Assembly (NCBI GenBank): GCA_963816745.1
Contig: CAWFLQ010000001.1
Coordinates: 682,001 to 746,000, forward strand
Length of the DNA stretch: 64,000 nt
From: VAZQ01 sp963816745
GTDB taxonomy: Bacteria > Pseudomonadota > Alphaproteobacteria > Rhizobiales > Xanthobacteraceae
Reading direction: 5' to 3'
The notes beneath the pieces are model-generated. The model was not told the DNA's origin and made no database searches. It saw nothing but the letters and a program-made list of their open reading frames with translations. A program made the translations under genes and the position numbers. Within the stretch, counting starts at the first letter, position 1; each line of letters starts with the position of its first letter. Shown here in pieces: positions 1 through 8,325 of this stretch.

Positions 1-368
1 CGTCAATGGCGGGCGCTCTGAGCCGGGCGCTCGGCCGCGCCCTGGTTTTCGGCATGCCGGGTTTCCTGACGTTTCTCAGCGCCGCCGGCACCGCCGCCAT
101 GATCTGGGTGGGCGGCGGCATCATCGTGCATGGGCTCGAGAAATACGGCCTGCATTCGATCCACCACGCCATCGAGGCCGCCGGCCAGGCGGCCGGTCAC
201 GCGCTGCCGTGGATCGCCGGTGCGGCCGAATGGATCGTGACCGCCGCCCTGTCGGGGGGCGTTGGGCTGGTGATCGGCGCGGCGTCGATCCCGTTGGCCG
301 GGTTCGTCATTGCGCCCGCCTGGAAGCTCGTGAAGAGCATGTTGCCGCGGCGCGAGCGAACGGCATGA
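1..368 (+). CDS. DUF808 family inner-membrane protein, C-terminal end (partial)
   Basis: The gene runs in from before the window; only about 121 codons are visible, in the frame whose codons start at base 3. The protein shows the glycine-rich membrane stretch GGGIIVHGLEKYGLHSI, followed by a second hydrophobic segment and the ending FVIAPAWKLVKSM, which I recognise as the end of the DUF808 (YedI-like) membrane protein family of unknown function. A tail of basic residues (RRERTA) would face the cytoplasm. It converges on the ClC gene with 19 bases between the stops. Confidence 0.8.
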   Translation, partial: SMAGALSRALGRALVFGMPGFLTFLSAAGTAAMIWVGGGIIVHGLEKYGLHSIHHAIEAAGQAAGHALPWIAGAAEWIVTAALSGGVGLVIGAASIPLAGFVIAPAWKLVKSMLPRRERTA

Positions 369-387
369 GACGCCAGCAATTCGCATC

Positions 388-1747
388 TCAGTTGGCGGAG
401 CTCTGCTCCGGCGCCTTCTTCATCGCGGCCTGAATAGCCTGCTCGCGGCGCAGCGTGAGCTCGCGCAGCGACTCGTAGATGGGTGGGTCGCGGAGCAGTA
501 TCGGCACCAGCATGGCGACGAAGCAGGCGCCCAGCATCGGCAACAGCATCGTCACGTTTGCGGTCATCTCGGTGACGAGCACGATCCCCGTCACCGGCGC
601 GCGCACGACGCCTGTGAAGAATGCGGCCATTCCCACGACGGCGAATGCTTCCGGCTGGATACCCAGGCCCGGGAATGCGAGCTGGCAGATCGCGCCGAAC
701 AGGAGGCCGGATTGCGCTCCCAGCACCAGCAGCGGCGCGAACAGACCGCCGGGCGTGCCGGCCGCATACGATATCGGGCCGAGCGCGAACCTGATCAGAA
801 ACGCGAGCAGGACGATCGCCAGGCCGCCATGGCCGGTCAATGTACGCTGCGTGATCGAATCTCCGCCGCCGACCAGCTCGGGGGCGAACCAGGCCAGGAT
901 GCCGACGATCGCGCCGATCGATGCGGCGCGAAGCTCGACCGGCAATCTGCCGAAATCGATCGGCCGCGGCGATGGTGGCGAGCAGGGCACGGTTGTAGGC
1001 GACAGCCAGCAGCCCCGCGATCGCGCCCAGCACGAAAAACAGCGGTCCGGATTCGACGGCTGCATAGTTCAATGCCCCGACCTGGAAATCGGGCGCATCG
1101 CCGAGGAACAAGCGTGCGACCGCGATCGCCGTCGCGGATGCCGCAAGCGCCGCGATGGCGATGCGACGTTCGAACTTCTGCACCAGCTCCTCGAGAACGA
1201 ATATCGCCCCGGCGATCGGTGCATTGAACGCCGTCGCCAGGCCGGCGCCCGCGCCGGCGGCGAGCAGCACCCGGCAATCCGACCAGCTGAGGCGACAAAG
1301 GCGTCCCATGAAAACCGCGATGCCGGCCCCCATCTGCACGGTGGGACCCTCACGGCCGAGCGCCAGGCCGGAACCGATCGCGAGCACGCCGCCGAAGAAT
1401 TTCACCGGCACCAGCGCGTAGGGGGCGGGAGGGATTTGTCCGTGCAGGACCGCTTCGACATGCGGAATGCCGCTGCCCGAGGCATGCGGGGCAAATCGGC
1501 GCACGAGCCAGGCAGCCACTAAGGTCGCGGCGGCGCATGCGCACACGACGATCAGAAAGCCCCAGACGGTGTGACCGTGTGCCCAGGCGATCGATGCGTC
1601 GCGCGCCTGGTCTGCGCGCTCGAGCGAAATCCGGAACACTGCTCCGACAAGCCCCGTCGCCGCCCCCACCACAAGCGCCACCAAGGCGAGCACCAGCAGG
1701 CCGGGCTCGTCCGTCGTTTGCCCGTTATTCTCGGGTTCGCGGTTCAT
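388..1747 (-). CDS. ClC-family chloride channel/antiporter (frameshifted)
   Basis: Voltage-gated chloride channel family membrane protein moving chloride (possibly against protons) across the inner membrane. Seen in order: GSGIPHVEAV, GREGPTVQMG containing the gating glutamate, VLEEL at the place of the internal proton glutamate of the E. coli exchanger, then GTPGGLFAPLLVLG of the anion path. The ATG at 1747 follows an AGGA box. The frame breaks near 945: the first half reads to about AAADRFRQ and the rest continues as LPVELRAASIGA in another frame; the span is one base over a multiple of three, so a one-base insertion fits. It lies 28 bases downstream of the SDR gene and may be co-transcribed with it. 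Confidence 0.88.
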
Positions 1748-1775
1748 GGTGGTCCTTGCAACGGTGAAAAGAAGA

Positions 1776-2547
1776 CTAGATCGACCGGTAGCCGCCATCG
1801 GCCATGATGATCGAGCCGGTGACGTAGGCCGAGAGGTCGGAGGCCAGGAAGACCGCCGGCCCGACGATATCCTCGGGCTTGCCGGCGCGGCCGAGCGGCG
1901 TGTGGTCCATGATGATCTGAATGAGCTCGGGATTGCTGGCGCGCACCTTCTCGTTGAGCGGCGTCTCGATCAGGCCGGGGCCGATGGCGTTGACCCGAAC
2001 GCCGTCCTTGCCGAGCTCCGCCGCCAGCGCGCGGGTGAAGCCGAGCACGCCGTGCTTCGAGGTGGTGTAGGCGGGCGAGTTGGGCGTCCGCACGTGAACG
2101 AACGACTGGATCGAGCCGATGTTGACGATCCGGCCCTTGGTCGCGCGGAGCTGTTGCAGAAAGGCGTGCGTCACGTTGAACACGCCGTTGAGGTTGACCG
2201 CCATGATGTCCTGCCAGTCCTTGATCACCGCTTCGGGGTCGGCGGTGAAGGCATTGCGGCGGTTGATGCCGGCATTGTTGACCAGGATCGAGACGGCACC
2301 GATGCTCTCGGCGATCTGTCGCGGCAACCTCGCGACATTTGTCGCGCTCGGTCACGTCCACCATGAAGCTCGTGGCCTTGCCGCCGGTTGCCGTGATGGC
2401 CTTGGCGGTCTCGGCCGCCGCCTCGCCGTTGGCGTCGAGGATAGCGACCTGCGCCCCCTCCTTCGCATAGCCCAGCGCGATCGCGCGGCCGATGCCGGAC
2501 CCGCCACCGGTGACCACTGCAATGCGTTCCTCGAGCAGCCCCGCCAT
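1776..2547 (-). CDS. SDR-family NAD(P)-dependent oxidoreductase (frameshifted)
   Basis: Classical short-chain dehydrogenase/reductase of about 257 residues. It has the nucleotide-binding TGGGSGIG, the structural NNAG, the serine in IGSIQS, the catalytic YTTSK (YxxxK), and the family ending VTGSIIMADGGYRSI. The start at 2547 is chosen because the reverse strand carries GGAGGAG nine bases upstream. Near 2335 the frame changes: DKCREVA must join RQIAESIGAVSILVNNAG, which needs removal of one G. Substrate cannot be told from sequence; 3-oxoacyl reductase or sugar/alcohol dehydrogenase are both possible. Confidence 0.88.
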
Positions 2548-2698
2548 GTCCTGCCTCTCCTCCCTCGCGCTCCAAGTATCACATTCCGGGCGGTTGACCG
2601 CCGCTTGCTGGCCAAGTGCTTTGCGGGTCAAGCGCTTGCTGGCTCACCTGCGCAATTATAAAGTGGCTTCGTCGCAAAGAATATTGTGTGCACGGGTC

Positions 2699-3550
2699 AT
2701 GAATAGACGATCTGGCGCAGTTTCGATCGGTTGCACCATCGGCCTGTTGGCGCTGACGACAGTCTGTCTTCATCCCCCGGCCCACGCTCAATCCGCCGAT
2801 CTCGTGCTTTGCGACCGGCTTGCCGCCGACCCCACTGACCCGGACAAGCCGAGGGACGTCAAAGGCACGCCCGAGATCGCCCGGTCCGATATCGCGACCG
2901 CAATCAAATTCTGCAGGGTCGCGTCGGCGGCATCGCGTCGGGCGCTGTATCAGCTCGGTCGTGCCTACGCTGCCAACCAACAGATGCCGGAAGCCATCGG
3001 CGCCTTCCGCAAGGCGGCCGACAAGGGAAGCACGTCGGCCATGGTCGAGCTCGGCGTGCTGCTCGCGATGGGGTCGGGCGTTCCCAAGGACGAAGCCCAG
3101 GCGCGCAAGCTGTTCGAGCGCGCCGCCGATGCGGGCAATCCGCGCGGCGTGGCAAATCTCGCGGCGCTCTCCGAGAGCGGCGGCGCGCCGTCGGATCCCG
3201 TCAAGACCAGGGCCTTGCTTGCAAGATCCGCGGAGACGAATTCGGCGGAAGCGCAGTATCAGCTCGGATTGATGATTGCGGAGGGCGTCGGCGGTCCGAA
3301 GGACGATGCTGCCGCGCGTGCGATGTTCGAAAGGGCCGCCGCGCAGGATCATCCCGGAGCATTGGAGCGGATGGGCGCGTTTGCGCAAAGCGGGCGAGGC
3401 GGAGCACAGGACGCAGGCGCCGCCAAGGCGTATTACGAGAAAGCGGCGGCGCTCGGCAATGAAGATGCCAAGGCCGCTCTCAAGCGCTCAGAATGCTCCG
3501 TAGTGATCAAAGACAAGCGCGGAAAGGTCGTGACCCACCTTTGCTTCTAG
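2699..3550 (+). CDS. Secreted Sel1-repeat (SLR/TPR-like) protein
   Basis: About 283 residues with a signal peptide (MNRRSGAVSIGCTIGLLALT... ending AHA) followed by alpha-helical repeats of the Sel1 type, for example AMVELGVLLAMGSGV, AQYQLGLMIAEGVGG and ALERMGAFAQSGRGG, each followed by A-x-A-x-x-x-[FY]-E-[RK]-A-A. Such proteins act as protein-protein scaffolds in the periplasm. Two cysteines near residue 40 and 68 and two at the C-terminus (ECS and LCF end) could form disulfides. The ATG at 2699 is chosen because it gives the signal peptide; no good ribosome site is visible, so the start is less certain than the gene. Confidence 0.8.
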   Translation: MNRRSGAVSIGCTIGLLALTTVCLHPPAHAQSADLVLCDRLAADPTDPDKPRDVKGTPEIARSDIATAIKFCRVASAASRRALYQLGRAYAANQQMPEAIGAFRKAADKGSTSAMVELGVLLAMGSGVPKDEAQARKLFERAADAGNPRGVANLAALSESGGAPSDPVKTRALLARSAETNSAEAQYQLGLMIAEGVGGPKDDAAARAMFERAAAQDHPGALERMGAFAQSGRGGAQDAGAAKAYYEKAAALGNEDAKAALKRSECSVVIKDKRGKVVTHLCF

Positions 3551-3590
3551 CAATGCTCGGTTAGTCGCAGTGCCCGAGGCAAAACCACGC

Positions 3591-3836
3591 TCAGCGCTGG
3601 CGAGCCATTGCCGCGCGGCAGCGCGCACTGACGAGGGTGCGCTTGCGCTGCATGCACGCCTGGATCTGGTCAACGCCCTGGTACTCGCTGCACAGCCGCA
3701 TCGCATCGCCTTCGCATGCCGCGCGCTGCTCCGGGGTCCCCTGCGCCGCGGCTTGCGACCACGTCAGCGCAAGGCCCAATAGCGCGGCAACTCCAATGAT
3801 CATGGGCAGATTCAGCCGTGCAATGCCGGTTCTCAT
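3591..3836 (-). CDS. Small secreted cysteine-containing protein, function unknown
   Basis: Eighty-one residues: signal peptide MRTGIARLNLPMIIGVAALL... cut near AAAQG, then a short mature part with four cysteines in the order ACEGDAMRLC, QACMQ, SARCRAAM. I recognise this as one of the small periplasmic Cys-rich proteins frequent in Bradyrhizobium-like genomes, where the pattern is AC..DA.RLC...I.ACM...LS..CRA. No function is known to me. The start at 3836 is backed by a GGAGG box on the reverse strand. Confidence 0.72.
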   Translation of the reverse strand: MRTGIARLNLPMIIGVAALLGLALTWSQAAAQGTPEQRAACEGDAMRLCSEYQGVDQIQACMQRKRTLVSARCRAAMARQR

Positions 3837-3948
3837 GATACGCCTCCGGGATACACTGTCGTCCTCGCGCTGGTTCCGATCTATCGGGGATTCACCTGAA
3901 TCCTGGCGGGGGATTCCCCTAAGTACCTTGGCCACATGCGCTGTGGTG

Positions 3949-4071
3949 CGTAGGATGGGTGGAGCGCGCGCTCTTGCGCGCGCGATACCCATCGCCCTCC
4001 GCGAGCCAGTGCCGCAGCGATGGGTATCGGCATGAGGGCGCAAGCGCCCTCATGCCTCCACCCATCCTACG
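3949..4071. repeat. Long palindromic intergenic repeat (family P, copy 1)
   Basis: The ends CGTAGGATGGGTGGAG and CTCCACCCATCCTACG are perfect inverted copies, with inner pairs of GCGCGC-rich and CATGAGGGCGC/GCGCCCTCATG arms, so the whole stretch can fold into a branched hairpin. Related outer ends (GTAGG-TGGG) occur at 49070-49156 and 63335-63475. It sits just upstream of the binding-protein gene at 4107. Confidence 0.8.
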
Positions 4072-4106
4072 TCAGCCCCGGCGGCACTATCTCGGAGGCG
4101 ACCCCA

Positions 4107-5096
4107 ATGAAACTCCCGCGTCGTCAATTTCTCCGTCTGGCAGCGAGCGCTGCCGCGCTTCCCGTCGTGTCGCGGATCGCGAGGGCGCAAGCCTATCCGT
4201 CGCGTCCCATCACCATGATCGTGCCGTATCCGGCCGGCGGGCCGACCGACACCATCGCGCGTCTCCTCGGCGAGAGCATGCGGGCTTCGCTCGGGCAGCC
4301 GGTCATCATCGAGAACGTCGCCGGCGGGGGCGGCAACATCGGTGTCGGCCGGGTCGCCCGCGCGGCCGGCGATGGTTATACGCTGGGCATCGGGCACTGG
4401 GGCTCGCACGTCGTCAACGGGGCGATCTACTCGCTGACCTACGACCTGCAGACCGATCTCGAGCCGGTGGCGCTGATCTCGGACGGCCCGCAGCTGATCG
4501 TCGCCGCCAAATCCGTACCCGCCAAGGACATCAAGGAGCTGATCGTGTGGCTGAAGGCCAATCCCGGCAAGGGCATGGTGGGGGCGACCGGCGTGGGCGG
4601 CGCGTCGCATCTCGCGGGCGTCCTGTTTGCGAACACCACCGGCACCGACATGCAGATCGTGCCGTATCGGGGCGCCGCGCCGCGCATGCAGGACCTGCTC
4701 TCGGGCCGGATTCATCTGGCCTTCGACCAGGCGGCGAGCTCGCTGCCGCAGGTGCGCGGGGGCACCCTCCAGGCCTATGCGGTCACGTCCAAGACGCGGC
4801 TGGCGGTCGCACCCGATATTCCGACCGTGGATGAGGCCGGATTGCCGGGGTTCTACATTTCGGTCTGGCACGGGCTCTGGTCGTCCAAGGGCACGCCGAA
4901 GGACATCATCCGCAAGCTCAATGCCGCGGCGGTCGACGCGCTGGCCGATGCGAACGTCCGTGCGCGGCTCACCGAGCTTGGGCAGGAGCTGCCGGCACGC
5001 GAGCAACAGACGCCGGAGGCGCTGAGCGCCTATCAAAAGGCCGAGATCGACAAGTGGTGGCCGATCATCAAGGCGGCCGGCATCAAGGTGGATTGA
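4107..5096 (+). CDS. Tripartite tricarboxylate transporter (Bug/TctC) substrate-binding protein
   Basis: About 329 residues. The N-terminus MKLPRRQFLRLAASAAALP looks like a twin-arginine or Sec signal, with mature start near AQAYPSRPITMIVPYPAGG. That YPSRPI-x-x-I-V-P-x-x-x-GG start, the D-x-x-AR-x-L segment and VPYRGAAPRMQDLLSGRI are hallmarks of TctC-type periplasmic binding proteins, which carry a carboxylate to a TctA/TctB membrane pair. No TctA or TctB gene is nearby. GGAGG lies ten bases before the ATG. Ligand unknown; carboxylates, aromatic acids or amides are typical. Confidence 0.9.
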   Translation: MKLPRRQFLRLAASAAALPVVSRIARAQAYPSRPITMIVPYPAGGPTDTIARLLGESMRASLGQPVIIENVAGGGGNIGVGRVARAAGDGYTLGIGHWGSHVVNGAIYSLTYDLQTDLEPVALISDGPQLIVAAKSVPAKDIKELIVWLKANPGKGMVGATGVGGASHLAGVLFANTTGTDMQIVPYRGAAPRMQDLLSGRIHLAFDQAASSLPQVRGGTLQAYAVTSKTRLAVAPDIPTVDEAGLPGFYISVWHGLWSSKGTPKDIIRKLNAAAVDALADANVRARLTELGQELPAREQQTPEALSAYQKAEIDKWWPIIKAAGIKVD

Positions 5097-5448
5097 TCCG
5101 GGACGATCCCGGCAGAAGGCGTGCCGGCATTTTTACATTCACATTCGTGCCAAGCGCGGATGCTATTGTCGGCGCAGACTTGGCGGCGTAGCCTGTAAGG
5201 CGAGCCGCTCCTGGAATGGGTCGTGCCGAGCTCCGTTCGGGTCTGACTGGCAGCAGCAATCGTGCCGTCGGCAGGCATCGCATTCCTGGATCAGCCCGCT
5301 TTTTTCAGCGCTGCCGATATTCATACGTTGCGGGTTCGCGCGCTGCTTTCGCCGCGGGGAGCGCGCATCACTTATCGAGGTGCAGCGGCGGCGGCGCGAA
5401 GGTTGCTTTTGGCGAACCGTTGGCGAACCGAGTAGCGTGGAGACGATC
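5097..5448. other. Intergenic stretch without recognised feature
   Basis: About 350 bases between the binding protein and the next gene. I see no open frame with convincing codon use, no RNA gene and no clear hairpin. The next gene's ribosome site (GTGGAG) is at its right end. Confidence 0.5.
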
Positions 5449-6273
5449 ATGAGTGCGCCGATCAAAAGTGAAAACCGGGTTGACGACCCCTCGTCGAATC
5501 TGCCGCGATGGGTGCCGCAGTCACCCTCGGTCGCGCCGGGACTGTCCACGTTGACCACTGCGCCGCCGGCGGTACCCGAGGTTGCCAATTCGCCGTCGAT
5601 GGCGCCCGGGATCGGAGGTCCCAACCTCGACCTGCCGCCGTCGAGGTTGCATCCGCTCGGAAGCGACGTCACGCCCGAGGACGTGCCGGGCCGCTGGCGG
5701 CTCGGTCAGGGTTTTTTCCGACGGCGGCCGATCCGAACGACAGCACAGAAGGCTGCGGGTGGGCGGATCGACGGGTTGGCATTCGTCGTCATCCTGTCCG
5801 CGATCATCGCTCTCTCCGTTACGACTCTCTTGACGTTCCTCGATCAGGAACGGAAGCAGGTGACCGACGTCGTCGGCATGATAACGCCGCGACTTGAAGG
5901 CATGTCTCGCACGGAAAGGCCGGCTCAGTCGGCACGCCTCGTCATCAAGAGTCAAAAGAGCATCGTGAACGAGCCGCTTCCGCTGGGCATTTCGCTCACC
6001 CATGCATCCGGCGGGGAAACAGTGACGCTGGCGGGCCTTGCCCCCGGAACTATTCTATCGGTGGGCACGCCGCTGGGCTTGAGTGGCTGGCAGGTGTCGG
6101 CGCGCGATCTCGGCAATGCGGTCGCTCACCCGCCCAAGGATTTCGTCGGCGTCATGGATGCGGCGGTCGATCTGCATTCGGCCAGCGATTGGCTCATGGA
6201 CAGCCGGGTTATCCGGCTTGAATGGATTCCAAAAGACGCGGCGCTTCCGACCTCTCGGCTCGATCCGCGCTAG
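5449..6273 (+). CDS. Single-pass membrane protein with conserved C-terminal domain, unknown function
   Basis: About 274 residues. The first ~105 residues are proline- and serine-rich and lack structure; then comes one membrane helix (GLAFVVILSAIIALSVTTLL) and a C-terminal, presumably periplasmic, domain with LPLGISLTHASGGETVTLAGL, GWQVSARDL and DFVGVMDAAVDLHSA. I have seen this last motif set at the C-terminus of several uncharacterised Bradyrhizobium proteins, but know no function. The ATG at 5449 follows GTGGAGACG. The gene ends exactly at a CTAG followed by a palindromic repeat. Confidence 0.75.
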   Translation: MSAPIKSENRVDDPSSNLPRWVPQSPSVAPGLSTLTTAPPAVPEVANSPSMAPGIGGPNLDLPPSRLHPLGSDVTPEDVPGRWRLGQGFFRRRPIRTTAQKAAGGRIDGLAFVVILSAIIALSVTTLLTFLDQERKQVTDVVGMITPRLEGMSRTERPAQSARLVIKSQKSIVNEPLPLGISLTHASGGETVTLAGLAPGTILSVGTPLGLSGWQVSARDLGNAVAHPPKDFVGVMDAAVDLHSASDWLMDSRVIRLEWIPKDAALPTSRLDPR

Positions 6274-6331
6274 ATCATGATCCGGTTCGATTGAATCGGA
6301 CCATGGTCGAGCTTTTGTTTGAGCATGATCT
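6272..6331. repeat. Rhizobiales-type AGATCATG palindromic element
   Basis: Sixty bases bounded by AGATCATG and its inverse CATGATCT, with an inner imperfect palindrome ATCCGGTTCGATT / AATCGGACCATG. Elements of this look (CATGATCCGATT...AATCGGA) are abundant in rhizobial intergenic DNA. It lies between two converging genes and could also stop transcription. Confidence 0.6.
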
Positions 6332-6334
6332 CCA

Positions 6335-7381
6335 TTATTCGCTTGTGGACTTCGTGCTTCGCCCGACGGTCATCTCATCCGAGTTGCGCTGGCGCTCCTT
6401 CTCCCAGGCTTTTGCCTGCTCCACCACCGCCTGAAAGCGCGCCGCCTCGTCGAGGAACGCCGCGCGTACCGCCGGATCGAGGTGCGCCGGCTCACCGCCG
6501 TCGTCCTGCGGCATCTTTTCGTCGCGCACCGACTTGATCACGCGCTCGATCTCCGCGGCCGCGTGCGCGGGCGATTGCAGCAGCACGAGACGCCGCATCC
6601 TTTCGGGATTGTTCGGCACGTGGCATCCGCTGCACGTGGCGCGCCGCATCTCGTTCGCGAAGTCCTGGTAGCTGCTTTCCAGCTTCAACAAGTGCGGATT
6701 GTCCTTGCGATAGAGCCCCTCGAACAGGGTCACGCGCGGCTCCATCGTGCCATCGGCGGCGGGCCAGCGCCATTTCCCGTCGAACGCGCGCGGGGCGATG
6801 TCGGGATAGGCCCCCGCGACCCGCTCGCCGTTCTTCGAGCGGAGAAACGCGACGATCCGCTCGCCGCTTTCATCGACGTGAATCTTCAGCGCGGTCGCGT
6901 CCTGCCAGTCGTTCCACTTGGCCGAAGAGTGCCAGAACGGATACGGATACTGGCCCGGGTCGAGCCGGTTGCGAAACTTGGTCTGCAGCAGAACGACGTT
7001 CTCGCCTTCGATCTCGTCGTAGACGACCTGCCATTCGCCGGTGAACATCCAAAGCGAGAGATAGAGACCGGCCCACATCTCCGAATCGAACTGGGTCAGC
7101 TCCATGTCCTTGACGAGCTTGCCCTTGTGCTCCGTTCCCCACACGACGATTTTTGCCAGAGGCAACGTCTTGGAGCGGAACAGGGTCTGCCGGCAGGTGT
7201 CGAACGCATGCTGGTCGTCGGCCTCGCCCAGGGGACATGCCTTCGCCAGCTCGGTCGCCAGCGACGCCGCCACACTGTAAATCGGCTGATTCCGATCATC
7301 GGCCGGAGGCATCGACCCGGCAACCGCAAACGTCACGGACGCAGCGACAGATACGAGGACGCAGCTCGAGATACGCAACAT
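6335..7381 (-). CDS. Periplasmic protein with one heme-c type CxxCH motif
   Basis: About 348 residues with a signal peptide (MLRISSCVLVSVAASVTFAVAG). The body contains many tryptophans (WAGLYLSLWMFTGEWQ, WHSSAKWNDWQ) and, about 100 residues from the end, CSGCHVPNNPERM, a c-type heme attachment motif. The spacing and the absence of an evident distal methionine domain differ from ordinary small cytochromes, so this is a multi-domain protein with a cytochrome-like tail. Start at 7381 rather than ten codons upstream because it begins the signal peptide and follows CGGGAG. I do not recognise a named family. Confidence 0.72.
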   Translation of the reverse strand: MLRISSCVLVSVAASVTFAVAGSMPPADDRNQPIYSVAASLATELAKACPLGEADDQHAFDTCRQTLFRSKTLPLAKIVVWGTEHKGKLVKDMELTQFDSEMWAGLYLSLWMFTGEWQVVYDEIEGENVVLLQTKFRNRLDPGQYPYPFWHSSAKWNDWQDATALKIHVDESGERIVAFLRSKNGERVAGAYPDIAPRAFDGKWRWPAADGTMEPRVTLFEGLYRKDNPHLLKLESSYQDFANEMRRATCSGCHVPNNPERMRRLVLLQSPAHAAAEIERVIKSVRDEKMPQDDGGEPAHLDPAVRAAFLDEAARFQAVVEQAKAWEKERQRNSDEMTVGRSTKSTSE

Positions 7382-7852
7382 GACACAGGCTCCCGGCGGG
7401 TCATGCGACATGCCGGGCGGACTTCCTGTCCTCCCTGCTCGGCCCAGTCCATCCGCCGCAGGATGCCGGGCGGTAGCTATATACTTGGAAGTTCCTACCG
7501 AGGTCTGGGCAAAAAGGGTAAATTCGACGAAAACCTTACTCGCCTGTTGCTAAATAGCTGTTCAAATTCGATAAGAGCTTTAACGAGCAACGCGCAGACG
7601 CCGCCTGAGTCACCGCGTTGCGCGAGGTGGTCGATCCTTAGTCAATTCTCCCGCAGACGGTCGATCTCGCCAGGCCGGCACGATCGAGGGCCGGCGGGCA
7701 TTCGCGCGTCGGATCGGCGACGCCCCCGCGCGCGCTACCGGACCGCGCGCAGGAGCTCGAGAGCGGGCCGAAACATTTCGCCGAGATCATGGACTGCCTC
7801 GGCAGCAAGGACGGCCCCGAGGTCGCGCTCCGTGCTCGACGAGTTGCGGTCG
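7382..7852. other. Intergenic region, no gene seen
   Basis: About 470 bases between the CxxCH protein and the dioxygenase remnant. Frames are open here only as shadows of neighbouring genes. The stretch around 7600-7760 is unusually CG-dinucleotide rich, but no hairpin or RNA gene was recognised. Confidence 0.45.
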
Positions 7853-8150
7853 GTCAAGGATCTCGCAAAGAGCCGGAATTTCTACGTCGATCTCATCGGC
7901 TTCGTCGTCAGCGACGAGGACAGGGACGCGATCTATCTGCGCGGCGTCGCCGAGGCCTGCCATCATAGTCTCGTGCTCAAACGCGCGCGCGGCGAGCCCG
8001 AGTCCGAGCGTGTCGGCATGCGCGTGTTCACCGAGGAGGACCTGGAGAAGGCCAAGCATTTCTTCGAGAAGGCCGGTCTGCCGGCGAAATGGGTCGAGGT
8101 GCCGTATCAGGGGCGCACGCTGCACGTCTCGGACGCGAGCGGTGCGCCGA
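7853..8150 (+). pseudogene. Duplicated fragment of the extradiol dioxygenase gene
   Basis: These 298 bases align base for base with 10244-10541, inside the dioxygenase gene, with about ten differences, mostly at third codon positions. It encodes VKDLAKSRNFYVDLIGF through TLHVSDASGAP, residues 24-122 of the intact protein, and then ends in unrelated sequence (TR, stop). There is no start codon with a ribosome site and no metal-binding domain, so it should not make a working enzyme. The high identity argues for a recent partial duplication. Confidence 0.85.
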
Positions 8151-8177
8151 CCCGCTGACCTCTCGGCTGGATTCGCG

Positions 8178-8197
8178 CTAGTGTGGCGCATCTGACC
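8178..8197. repeat. Solitary half of hairpin element A
   Basis: CTAGTGTGGCGCATCTGAC matches the left arm of the A hairpin (compare CTAGTGTGGC and GCATTTGACG at 43990-44068) but no matching right arm is found downstream. The 21 bases before it, ending CGCGCTAG, nearly repeat the end of the gene at 6249-6273. Confidence 0.45.
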
Positions 8198-8325
8198 AAC
8201 TCGATTTGTTTGGCCAACGTACTGCCCGGAAACCTCGCGTACGCCCTGTGCGCCCACCTCCGGCATTGGCTAGGATAGCGGCGATCCTGAATTGGGCTAA
8301 CGACTAAATTGAAGGGGGGCTTTCC

